DNA of 64,000 nucleotides, taken from the NCBI GenBank assembly GCA_937877625.1, contig CALFJG010000043.1:1-64000 (forward strand). The letters run 5' to 3'. Both the position numbers and the translations under genes were made by a program. This stretch comes from an uncultured Prevotellaceae bacterium (GTDB lineage: Bacteria > Bacteroidota > Bacteroidia > Bacteroidales > Bacteroidaceae). Shown here piece after piece: positions 50,483 through 60,000 of this stretch; position 1 is the first letter of the stretch; every line of letters starts with the position of its first letter. Below the pieces are notes generated by a model, which was given only the letters and a program-made list of their open reading frames with translations, searched no databases and was not told where the DNA came from.

Positions 50483-51016
50483 TTATCTGGGCTTCTGGAT
50501 TTTTGTAGGTTGCTGCTTGCGAGCCCAGTTGAAAAGGCCAATTGGCAGGTGACAATATCCTTGTGGGTTTTTAATGAGATAGTCCTGATGATAATCTTCA
50601 GCAGGAAAGAAATGTTGCAAAGGTTGTAGTTCTACTACTAAATGCTGGCCCAGACGTTCCTCCACGTCACGAAAAACAGTTTCTATCTGGGGGAGTAAAG
50701 CCTTGTCGGTATAATATACGCCAGTACGATACTGTGTTCCCACGTCATTTCCTTGACGATTGACGCTCAAGGGATCAATGGCGTGGAAAAACATTTGGGT
50801 GAGGAATACTATGCTTACAAAATCTGCGTCATAAACCACACGAACGGTTTCTGCAAAACCTGTGGTATCTGTACAAACTTCTTTATATGTCGGAGCGCGG
50901 TTTTCCTTTCCGTTGGCATATCCTACTTGTGTTTCTACAACACCTGCTATTTGTTTGAAGAAATGTTCTATGCCCCAGAAGCATCCACCAGCAAAGTATA
51001 TTTCACTTGTTTTCAT
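50483..51016 (-). CDS. msrA: Peptide-methionine (S)-S-oxide reductase
   Basis: A 177-residue repair enzyme that reduces methionine sulfoxide in proteins. The catalytic Cys is C12 in FAGGCFWGIEH. VVETQVGYANG and the substrate-binding HQDYLIKNPQGYCH follow in order. It stands alone, not fused to MsrB, and converges on the CoA-transferase gene. The region between them contains a run of nine G (50446-50454). Confidence 0.95.
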   Translation of the reverse strand: MKTSEIYFAGGCFWGIEHFFKQIAGVVETQVGYANGKENRAPTYKEVCTDTTGFAETVRVVYDADFVSIVFLTQMFFHAIDPLSVNRQGNDVGTQYRTGVYYTDKALLPQIETVFRDVEERLGQHLVVELQPLQHFFPAEDYHQDYLIKNPQGYCHLPIGLFNWARKQQPTKIQKPR

Positions 51017-51064
51017 AGTCTTGCATTATTCTATTCCTTATGTCATATCCTACAAAAATGATTC

Positions 51065-51655
51065 CTAAAGTATTCCGAGCTCGTGAAACATTTGGGCATA
51101 GCGAGCTGATTTTTTCTCAAAAGACAAGGGATAGGCACGGCTGGTACTTGGCATACGATAAAATCGTATTGTTCGACCGAAAAGATTAAATGCAGTGCTA
51201 CTGCCTATATGAGGAGCTGTAATTGCTTCTCCTTGGAGGTTAATCGTTTTAAGAAATGTATCCGTTGCTTTCTGTCCCGTTGTAACAACTGCTTTAAGCA
51301 GGGGTAAGTTATTAGCAAGAGCAGCGATGTCGGTAGGTTGCAGTATCTCAAGGAATTTATCAGAAGCATTGTCTCTGAGCCTTCGCACGGCAGTGGCAGT
51401 GTCGTAGAGTGCTATACCTTTCTCTTCCAAAAAAGGCACAATAAGATCCAGACGAAACGTGCGATGAGCCTCGTCTACGAAATGCAACCTGTCGTGATAA
51501 AAAACATAACCCATAACACGCCACATATCATTGATGTAGTTGGGATAAAAGAAATCTAAGCTCCAACGTGTTCGCGGTGGCGGAAAACTACCAAGCATTA
51601 AAATGCGAGCCCTAATGGGAAGAAATGGTTTGAGAGGATGATATTCAATTGTCAT
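51065..51655 (-). CDS. Uracil-DNA glycosylase family protein
   Basis: A 196-residue cytoplasmic protein of the uracil-DNA glycosylase superfamily. The N-terminal ARILMLGSFPPPRTRWSLDF corresponds to the active-site loop, VVTTGQKATDTF lies in the middle, and FYRMPSTSRAYPLSFEKK near the end is the DNA-contacting loop (the His-Pro-Ser motif of UDG is here MPSTSRA). The lesion it removes is unknown. Its -7 box directly abuts MITE copy 4. Confidence 0.75.
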   Translation of the reverse strand: MTIEYHPLKPFLPIRARILMLGSFPPPRTRWSLDFFYPNYINDMWRVMGYVFYHDRLHFVDEAHRTFRLDLIVPFLEEKGIALYDTATAVRRLRDNASDKFLEILQPTDIAALANNLPLLKAVVTTGQKATDTFLKTINLQGEAITAPHIGSSTAFNLFGRTIRFYRMPSTSRAYPLSFEKKSARYAQMFHELGIL

Positions 51656-51683
51656 AAAATACTATAAGCGGGGCGGTGTGATG

Positions 51684-51691
51684 CAAAAGTA
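51684..51691 (-). promoter_or_regulatory. -7 element of the uracil-DNA glycosylase-like gene
   Basis: TACTTTTG on the minus strand followed by CA, 28 bp before the start codon. Only five bases upstream of it the MITE begins, so any -33 box now lies inside the element. Confidence 0.6.
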
Positions 51692-51696
51692 GCTAA

Positions 51697-51889
51697 GGTG
51701 GGTTCTATTAATTTCCGGCGGTTAAATTTTACATAGATGGGGCTTTAACCTTTTGTCATCCTTATGGCTCTTTTTGATTCCGTCTGTAAGGTTCATCGGT
51801 CGTGTAGCCCGCTACACTCACTCTTCAACAGACAGGCTGAAAGCAAAAATAGCTCAGCAATCTGACAAAGCGAATTAATAGAACCCACC
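51697..51889 (+). mobile_element. MITE copy 4, full length
   Basis: 193 bp with perfect 17-bp inverted ends (ggtgggttctattaatt / aattaatagaacccacc). Internal stems: GTCTGT (51782-51787) with ACAGAC (51828-51833), enclosing GTGTAGC/GCTACAC (51802-51817). It has no coding capacity. No clear target duplication is seen at this copy. It separates the glycosylase-like gene from the broken lipoprotein gene. Confidence 0.92.
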
Positions 51890-51907
51890 CATAAAGCCTA
51901 AAACACA

Positions 51908-51959
51908 TCATCCACCAAAGAGTAAGTTGAGAAGAACGACTTAGCTCCTTGGTGGATGA
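51908..51959 (-). terminator. Hairpin after the interrupted lipoprotein gene
   Basis: TCATCCACCAA (51908-51918) pairs perfectly with TTGGTGGATGA (51949-51959). On the minus strand it is followed by TGTGTTTTAG, a weak T-tract. Confidence 0.6.
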
Positions 51960-51983
51960 GATTGCTACAATCTTTCTTTTTGG

Positions 51984-52493
51984 CTATTTAACCTTCACGG
52001 AAGCAAGCACTTCGGCCAATGTTGCATCGTCAGCCGCAACGTTCCAAGTGTTAACTCCAAGGAAGTTCTCATCGTCAATCTTCTTGAAAGCTACGAAGTG
52101 GTCACCATCCTGAAATGTGACAAAAGCGTTATCGCCGAAAGACTTCTCTCCAAGGTTTTCTGACTACTTTCCTTGGTTCTCTACCGCTACATCCCAATCG
52201 TTGAAACGAGGAGTAATTCCAATCTGAGCATCTTTCGTGTGGTCGTCACCGACACCGATACGCACGCCATCATAATCTACATTCAAAACTTTCCATCCAG
52301 CAGGAACGGCTACGGAGAACTTCTCGGCTTCATAAGTGCAAGGACCTTCAGTACCGACACCTACATTACTGCTCTCAACTTGCTCTACATCCGTGGAGTC
52401 AGCACTTGCAGTATCAGCGTCGGTCTTACCGTTGCACGCTGTGAGAGCTAAGAAACTTGCCGCAACAAGTAAAAAGAAATTTCCTTTCTTCAT
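51984..52493 (-). pseudogene. Lipoprotein gene interrupted by an amber codon
   Basis: The gene opens with a lipoprotein signal (MKKGNFFLLVAASFLALTAC) and an acidic spacer, then a folded part (KFSVAVPAGWKVLNVDYDGV). Codon 110 is TAG (52166-52164). The same frame continues without break for 59 residues (SENLGEKSFGDNAFVTFQDG ... AEVLASVKVK) to a second TAG at 51986-51984. The two halves read as one domain of about 169 residues. A nonsense change (for example CAG to TAG) is the simplest reading. The shortened 109-residue product might still be exported. Confidence 0.75.
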
Positions 52494-52551
52494 AGAAATT
52501 GGTTTATAAGATGTGAAAACGAAAGTGAATACCGGAAAAGATATCCTTTGG

Positions 52552-52559
52552 CAAAAGTA
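52552..52559 (-). promoter_or_regulatory. -7 element of the interrupted lipoprotein gene
   Basis: TACTTTTG on the minus strand followed by CC; no -33 box seen. It lies just downstream of the rpoC terminator. Confidence 0.5.
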
Positions 52560-52589
52560 TTGTTAAAAATGAAACCTAAAAAATTATTA

Positions 52590-52628
52590 GATAAAAAAGC
52601 CCAACACAAAGATAAATGTATTGGGCTT
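52590..52628 (-). terminator. Terminator of the rpoBC operon
   Basis: On the minus strand AAGCCCAA (52628-52621), a 16-nt loop, TTGGGCTT (52604-52597), continuing as TTTTTT. It ends the long ribosomal-RNA polymerase operon. Confidence 0.85.
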
Positions 52629-52668
52629 AGTGCAAATTCTGCTATTTGATGACTTGCAAAAGTGTCGC

Positions 52669-55600
52669 TTATTCGTCAAGTCCGTCTTCTTCGAGCTGCT
52701 GCAGACGCTCATATTCGGCTTTGTCGCCTACAACGATGCGTTGGAACTGGCGCAAACCTGTACCGGCAGGAATGAGGTGACCGCAAATCACGTTTTCCTT
52801 CATTCCCTCGAGGTAGTCGGTCTTTCCACGAATGGCAGCGTCGTTGAGTACTTTGGTGGTCTCCTGGAAAGAGGCTGCACTCATAAAACTCTTTGTCTGT
52901 AGGGCGGCACGCGTGATACCCTGCAGGATCTGTCGGCTGGTTGCAGGAACGGCGTCACGAGTTTCAACAGGCTTGAGGTCACGACGTTTGAGCTGTGAGT
53001 TTTCATCACGAAGCTTGCGAGCGGTGACAATCATACCTTTTTTCATCACCTCGCTGTCGCCTGGGTCGGTAACAACTTTCTTGCCCCAAATACGGTCGTT
53101 CTCTTCGGCAAACTCCTGCTTATCAACCATTTCTTGCTCTAAGAAGCGGGTATCGCCGGGCTCTTCGATCTCTACCTTGCGCATCATTTGGCGCACGATG
53201 ACCTCAAAGTGTTTGTCGTTGATTTTCACACCTTGGAGGCGATAAACATCTTGCACCTCGTTAACAATATATTCCTGCACGGCAGTGGGGCCTTGGATAG
53301 CCAAAATGTCGGCGGGGGTTACAGAGCCATCGGAGAGGGGCGTACCGGCACGCACGAAATCGTTTTCCTGAACGAGTATCTGCTTAGAGAGCGACACAAG
53401 GTATTTCTTTACCTCGCCGAGCTTGCTGGTAACAATGATTTCGCGGTGACCGCGCTTTACGGTACCCATCGTTATCTCACCATCGATCTCGCTTACCACG
53501 GCGGGATTGCTGGGGTTGCGTGCCTCAAAGAGCTCGGTGACGCGCGGCAGACCGCCAGTGATATCGCCGGCCTTGCTGACAGCACGCGGGATCTTCACCA
53601 GAATGTCGCCCGCTGCGAGTTTCTGGCCATCCTCTACAGCAAGGTGGCCGTTGATGGGGAAGTTGTACGTGCGAGTTACTTGCCCATTCTCATCGAGGAT
53701 ATGTGCCACAGGTACGCGGCTACGTTCTTTCGACTCAATAACAATGCGCTCGCGAAGACCGGTGGCCTCGTCTTCTTCCACACGATAGGTAATGCCTTCC
53801 ATTACATCCTCAAACTGGATACGACCAGCATCCTCGGTAACGATAACGGCGTTGAAGGGATCCCACTTGGCAATAACCGTGCCTTTCTCTACCACTTGTT
53901 TGTCGTTGACAAAGAGGTGGCTACCATAAGGCACATTGACTATTGAGAGTACAATGCCTGTGTTCTGATCAACAAAGTGTGCCTCTGTCAGGCGGCTCAC
54001 TACAACGCGGCCCGGTGTGCCATCTTCTTCAGTAACACTAACCGTTCGTAGTTCTTCAAACTCTACGCGGCAATCGCTCTTGGCTACAATAGTAGCATTG
54101 GCAGCAGCATCGCCAGCCACACCACCGGCGTGGAACGTACGAAGTGTGAGCTGTGTGCCAGGCTCGCCGATAGATTGTGCGGCAATAACACCGACAGGCT
54201 CACCTATCTGCACCATCTTGCTCGTGGCGAGATTGCGGCCATAGCACTTCTGACATACGCCGTGCTTGCTCTCGCAGGTGAGAACGGAGCGTATCTCCAC
54301 GCTTTCTATCGGTGAAGCCTCTATCTCTGCAGCAATTGCCTCGGTAATTTCCTCGCCGGCAGCCAGTATGAGTTTCCCAGAAACGGGGTGGATAATGTCG
54401 TGTACAGTGACGCGACCCAAGATACGTTCGCCAAGCGAGGAGATAACTTCATCGCCATCTTTCAAAGCCGAACATACAAGGCCGCGCAATGTGCCGCAAT
54501 CCTCCTCGGTGATAATCACGTCGTGGCTCACGTCAACCAAGCGACGCGTGAGATATCCAGCATCGGCAGTCTTCAAAGCGGTGTCGGCCAAACCCTTACG
54601 TGCACCGTGAGTAGAAATGAAGTACTCCAGCACAGACATACCCTCTTTGAAGTTTGACAGAATGGGGTTTTCAATAATCTGATTGCCCTCGGCACCGGCT
54701 TTCTGCGGTTTGGCCATCAAACCACGCATACCAGCCAACTGTGCAATCTGTTCGGCTGAACCACGAGCACCAGAGTCAAGCATCATAAATACAGCATTAA
54801 AGCCTTGGTCGGCCTCGGTCATCTCCTTCATCAGTACTTTCTTCAAGTCGGTGTTGGCGTGCGACCACGTGTCAATAACCTGATTATAGCGCTCCTTATC
54901 GGTGATGAAACCCATATTGTAGTTGGCTGTTATCTGGTCGATTTCCTCGTTACCTTTGGCCACAATGTCCTTTTTGCTTTCGGGAATGATGATATCATCA
55001 AGGTTGAACGACAATCCACCCTCGTAAGCCATACGATAGCCGAGGTTCTTGATGCCGTCAAGGAACTCGCAGGCACGAGCCATACCGACAGACTTGATGA
55101 CACGTGTAATAATGTCGCGCAAGGACTTCTTGGAGATAATCGTGTTGATATAACCTATCTCGCGCGGCACGAGTTCGTTTACTATCACACGACCTACGGA
55201 GGTCTCCACAATATGCTGTACGGGTATGCCGTTCTCAATATCGTTGACCATCACCTTAACGGGAGCGTGGACATCCACACGTCCTTCGTTATAGGCAATG
55301 ATAGCCTCCTCGGGTCCATAGAATATAAGGCCCTCGCCCTTGGCACCTGGGCGCATCTTTGTGATATAGTAGAGGCCCAACACCATATCTTGTGATGGCA
55401 CAGTGATTGGTGTACCGTTGGCGGGATTGAGAATGTTGTGGCTCTGGAGCATCAGGAGTTGTGCCTCAAGGATTGCCTCATTAGAGAGTGGGAGGTGTAC
55501 TGCCATTTGGTCGCCGTCAAAGTCGGCATTAAATGCCGTACAAGCCAACGGGTGGAGCTGAATGGCCTTGCCCTCAATCATCTTTGGCTGGAACGCCTGA

Positions 55601-56934
55601 ATACCGAGACGGTGGAGCGTCGGTGCACGGTTGAGTAGCACAGGATGACCCTTCATTACATATTCAAGAATATCAAATATCATTGGGTCTCGCTTGTCCA
55701 CGAGGCGCTTAGCACTCTTCACCGTCTTTACTATGCCTCGTTCTATAAGTTTACGGATAACGAAAGGCTTATACAGCTCTGCAGCCATCAGTTTGGGCAA
55801 GCCACACTCGCCCATCTTGAGTTCGGGGCCGACCACGATGACAGAGCGTGCTGAATAGTCCACACGCTTACCGAGCAAGTTCTGACGGAAACGCCCTTGC
55901 TTACCCTTAAGACTATCACTGAGCGACTTGAGTGGGCGGTTGCTGTCGCTCTTTACAGCACTGCTCTTTCGAGAGTTGTCGAAGAGGCTATCCACTGCCT
56001 CCTGCAACATTCGCTTCTCGTTGCGCAGGATAACTTCGGGAGCCTTAATCTCAAGCAAACGCTTCAATCGGTTGTTGCGAATAAGGACGCGACGATAGAG
56101 GTCATTAAGGTCGCTCGTAGCAAAACGGCCACCATCAAGCGGTACCAGCGGGCGAAGGTCGGGCGGAGTGACTGGAAGAATCTTCATTATCATCCACTCA
56201 GGCTTGTTGATGTCGCGGCTGGCGCGGAAAGCCTCCACCACTTGCAGACGCTTCAAGGCTTCGTTCTTACGCTGCTGGGAGGTGTCGGTGCTGGCGCGGT
56301 CGCGTAGTTCATACGACAACGTATCAAGGTCAAGGCTACGCAAGAGATCGTAAACGGCCTCAGCACCCATCTTGGCAATAAACTTATTGGGGTCGGTTTC
56401 CTCAAGATATTGATTGTTTTGAGGCAGTTTTTTCACGAGTTCTATATACTCGTCCTCGGTAAGGATATCGTTTTTCTGACATTCGCCTTCTAACACGCCG
56501 GGCTGTATCACTACGTAGCGCTCGTAGTAGATAATGGCATCGAGTTTTTTAGTAGGCAGACCGAGCAGATAACCCATCTTGTTGGGCAACGACTTGAAGT
56601 ACCAAATATGAGCCACGGGAACCACAAGGGAGATATGGCCGGCACGCTCGCGGCGCACCTTTTTCTCGGTAACCTCCACACCGCAACGGTCGCAGACAAT
56701 GCCTTTGTAGCGGATGCGCTTATACTTACCGCAATTGCACTCAAAGTCCTTCGTCGGACCGAAAATGCGTTCGCAGAAAAGACCATCGCGCTCTGGCTTA
56801 TAGGTGCGATAGTTAATGGTTTCGGGCTTCAACACCTCACCAAAGGAGTTGGCCTGTATCTCCTCGGGGGAGGCCAGGCTGATGGTTATCTTGGTAAAGT
56901 TGTTCTTGACCTTTGTATCTTTTTTGAAAGCCAT
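52669..56934 (-). CDS. rpoC: DNA-directed RNA polymerase subunit beta'
   Basis: A 1421-residue catalytic subunit of RNA polymerase. The N-terminal zinc site is C66, C68, C81 and C84 (CNCGKYKRIRYKGIVCDRC). The active-site magnesium motif is FNADFDGDQMAVHLP near residue 470. The second zinc region reads VLTCESKHGVCQKCYG. The trigger-loop and bridge-helix regions are intact. It follows rpoB by 66 bp and ends before a strong terminator. Confidence 0.99.
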   Translation of the reverse strand: MAFKKDTKVKNNFTKITISLASPEEIQANSFGEVLKPETINYRTYKPERDGLFCERIFGPTKDFECNCGKYKRIRYKGIVCDRCGVEVTEKKVRRERAGHISLVVPVAHIWYFKSLPNKMGYLLGLPTKKLDAIIYYERYVVIQPGVLEGECQKNDILTEDEYIELVKKLPQNNQYLEETDPNKFIAKMGAEAVYDLLRSLDLDTLSYELRDRASTDTSQQRKNEALKRLQVVEAFRASRDINKPEWMIMKILPVTPPDLRPLVPLDGGRFATSDLNDLYRRVLIRNNRLKRLLEIKAPEVILRNEKRMLQEAVDSLFDNSRKSSAVKSDSNRPLKSLSDSLKGKQGRFRQNLLGKRVDYSARSVIVVGPELKMGECGLPKLMAAELYKPFVIRKLIERGIVKTVKSAKRLVDKRDPMIFDILEYVMKGHPVLLNRAPTLHRLGIQAFQPKMIEGKAIQLHPLACTAFNADFDGDQMAVHLPLSNEAILEAQLLMLQSHNILNPANGTPITVPSQDMVLGLYYITKMRPGAKGEGLIFYGPEEAIIAYNEGRVDVHAPVKVMVNDIENGIPVQHIVETSVGRVIVNELVPREIGYINTIISKKSLRDIITRVIKSVGMARACEFLDGIKNLGYRMAYEGGLSFNLDDIIIPESKKDIVAKGNEEIDQITANYNMGFITDKERYNQVIDTWSHANTDLKKVLMKEMTEADQGFNAVFMMLDSGARGSAEQIAQLAGMRGLMAKPQKAGAEGNQIIENPILSNFKEGMSVLEYFISTHGARKGLADTALKTADAGYLTRRLVDVSHDVIITEEDCGTLRGLVCSALKDGDEVISSLGERILGRVTVHDIIHPVSGKLILAAGEEITEAIAAEIEASPIESVEIRSVLTCESKHGVCQKCYGRNLATSKMVQIGEPVGVIAAQSIGEPGTQLTLRTFHAGGVAGDAAANATIVAKSDCRVEFEELRTVSVTEEDGTPGRVVVSRLTEAHFVDQNTGIVLSIVNVPYGSHLFVNDKQVVEKGTVIAKWDPFNAVIVTEDAGRIQFEDVMEGITYRVEEDEATGLRERIVIESKERSRVPVAHILDENGQVTRTYNFPINGHLAVEDGQKLAAGDILVKIPRAVSKAGDITGGLPRVTELFEARNPSNPAVVSEIDGEITMGTVKRGHREIIVTSKLGEVKKYLVSLSKQILVQENDFVRAGTPLSDGSVTPADILAIQGPTAVQEYIVNEVQDVYRLQGVKINDKHFEVIVRQMMRKVEIEEPGDTRFLEQEMVDKQEFAEENDRIWGKKVVTDPGDSEVMKKGMIVTARKLRDENSQLKRRDLKPVETRDAVPATSRQILQGITRAALQTKSFMSAASFQETTKVLNDAAIRGKTDYLEGMKENVICGHLIPAGTGLRQFQRIVVGDKAEYERLQQLEEDGLDE

Positions 56935-57000
56935 AGTATCTTTCTTCTTATGAATTGTGTCTGTTAAAGGTATTCTCTTTGGAGTAAAAGGGATAGGTCG

Positions 57001-60000
57001 TTAGTCAAGTTTGATACTCAATCCTAAACCGCGCAGTTCATGCAGCAACACATTAAGCGATTCGGGAATGCCTGCCGGTGGCATTTGTTCGCCTTTGACA
57101 ATGGCTTCATAGGCACGGCTACGTCCTGTCACGTCGTCGGACTTAATGGTGAGTATTTCCTGTAATACGTGCGACGCACCAAAGGCTTCAATAGCCCATA
57201 CCTCCATCTCTCCGAAACGTTGTCCACCAAATTGGGCTTTACCGCCAAGAGGTTGCTGCGTGATGAGGGAATACGGGCCTATGGAACGAGCGTGCATCTT
57301 GTCTTCTACCATATGGCCGAGTTTGAGCATATAGGTGATGCCTACCGTGGCTTTCTGGTCAAAGGGCTCGCCGGTGCCACCATCATAGAGCTGTGTGGAG
57401 CCGAACTTCGGTAAACCGGCCTTTTCTGTCCATTCACTGAGGTCTTCAAGCTTGGCACCATCAAAGATTGGCGTTGCAAACTTCACACCCAATTTCTTGC
57501 CCGCAGAGCCGAGGACGGCCTCAAAGATTTGACCGAGGTTCATACGCGAAGGTACGCCGAGCGGGTTGAGTACGATATCAACGGGGGTGCCATCGGCGAG
57601 GAAAGGCATATCCTCCTGACGAACTATCTTGGAGACGATACCCTTGTTACCGTGGCGGCCAGCCATCTTGTCGCCCACACCTATCTTACGCTTCTTGGCA
57701 ATATAAACCTTGGCTAACTGGATGATGCCGCTGGGTAGCTCATCGCCAATGGTAATGGCAGTACGCTTACGTTTCAGCATAGCGTCCATCACATTATGCT
57801 TACGCAGATAGTTTATCACCAACTTGCGGATGAGTTCATTGATATGGTCGTCGTCTGTCCAGTTGTTAAGCAATATAGAGGAGTAGTCCAAATGGGAAAG
57901 TACACTCTTGTTGAGTGCTACACCCTTAGCCACTACTTCTGCTCCCAAATTATCGTAGATGCCCTCTGAAGTCTTTCCCTTGGTGAGTTTCAAGAGACGT
58001 GACAACATATCGTTGAAAAGTTCTTCAATCTGCGCTTGGAACTCTTTGTCAAGACGTTCCATTTCGGTTTTCTCGGCGGACTTGGAGCGACCACGTTGTA
58101 CCTTAGAATAAAGGCTACGTTTTATCACTACACCACTCAGCGATGGATTGGCACGGAAAGAGGCATCTTTCACGTCGCCTGCTTTGTCGCCGAAAATAGC
58201 ACGCAAGAGCTTCTCTTCGGGCGTGGGATCGCTCTCACCCTTAGGCGTAATTTTACCAATGAGTATGTCGCCTGGCTCAACCCTGGCACCTATGCGAATA
58301 ATACCGTTTTCGTCAAGGTCTTTCGTGGCATCCTCGCTGACATTGGGGATATCGTTGGTGAGTTCCTCCAAGCCACGTTTTGTTTCACGAACCTCAAGAG
58401 AGTATTCGTCAACGTGGATACTCGTGAGGATGTCTTCGCGTACCATACGCTCATTGAGAACTATGGCATCCTCGTAGTTATAGCCCTTCCACGGCATATA
58501 GGCCACGAGAAGGTTGCGACCAAGAGCTAACTCACCATTCTCGGTGGCATATCCCTCGGTGAGAATGTCGCCTTTCTCTACGTGCTGACCTATCTCGCAG
58601 ATAGGACGAAGGTCTATAACCATATTCTGGTTCGTGCGACGGAACTTAGGAATGGAGTATTCTACGATATTGCTATCGAAACTTACAAACTCTTCTTCCT
58701 CCGTGCGGTCATAGCGAATACGAATCGTTGTAGCATCTACGTATTCTATTACGCCATCGCCTTCTGCCGTAATCATCGTGCGGCTGTCTTCGCAAAGTTG
58801 TTTTTCTATACCCGTACCTACGATAGGTGCTTCGCTGCGAATAAGGGGTACGGCCTGACGCATCATGTTCGAACCCATCAGCGCACGGTGGGCATCATCG
58901 TGCTCCAAGAATGGAATAAGAGCGGCGGCGATAGAGGCAATTTGCTGAGGCGACACGTCCATAAGCGACACCTCAGAAGGTGGAACAACGGGATAGTCGG
59001 CATCTTGACGACATTTCACACGGTCGCGGATGAAAGAGCCATCATCGCGCAACGGGGCATTGCCTTGTCCGATAATCACGCCTTCTTCTTCCTCGGCACT
59101 GAGATAGACAATGTTATTATTGTCAAGATCTACTATAGAGTCTTTTACCTTACGATAAGGTGTCTCTATGAAACCCAAGGAATTTATCTTGGCATATACG
59201 CATAGCGAGGAAATCAGACCGATGTTAGGACCTTCAGGCGACTCAATCGGGCAGAGACGTCCATAGTGAGTGTAGTGTACATCGCGCACCTCAAAACCAG
59301 CACGTTCGCGGCTCAGACCGCCTGGGCCAAGAGCGGAAAGACGACGCTTATGGGTCACCTCAGCAAGTGGGTTGGTCTGATCCATAAACTGTGACAGGGC
59401 GTTGGTGCCAAAGAATGAATTGATGACGCTTGAAATGGTCTTGGCGTTAATCAAGTCAGTGGGAGCAAACACCTCGTTGTCGCGCACATTCATACGCTCG
59501 CGAATGGTGCGACTCATACGAGCCAAACCTACGGCAAACTGGTTGCTCAGCTGCTCACCCACGGTACGCACACGACGATTGCTTAAGTGGTCTATGTCGT
59601 CAACCGTGGCCTTAGAGTTAATGAGTTCTACGAGATATTTGATAATCTCTATGATGTCCTCACGAGTAAGCACACGGACACTCATATCAGTGTCTAAGTT
59701 CAATTTCTTATTGATGCGATAACGGCCTACTTCGCCAAGATCGTAACGCTTCTCCGAGAAGAACAAATTGTTGATTACCTCGCGGGCACTGGCATCGTCG
59801 GCAGGGTCGGCATTGCGCAACTGACGATAAATGTATAATACGGCTTCTTTCTCGCTGTTACTCGGGTCTTTTTGCAGGGTGTTGAATATAATAGAGAACT
59901 CCGAAGCCATCGTCTCCTCCTTATGCAAAAGAATAGTGTCAGCACCGCTATCTATAATATCTTGGATGATATCTGGAGTGATAACGGTTTCGCGGTCAAA

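Noticed and set aside
7560..52166. Reassignment of TAG to an amino acid, suggested by two in-frame amber codons
   Set aside because: TAG ends several intact genes here (PIN toxin, hpt, the GH20 gene, the CoA-transferase) exactly where families end, so TAG is a normal stop and the two cases are better read as mutations.
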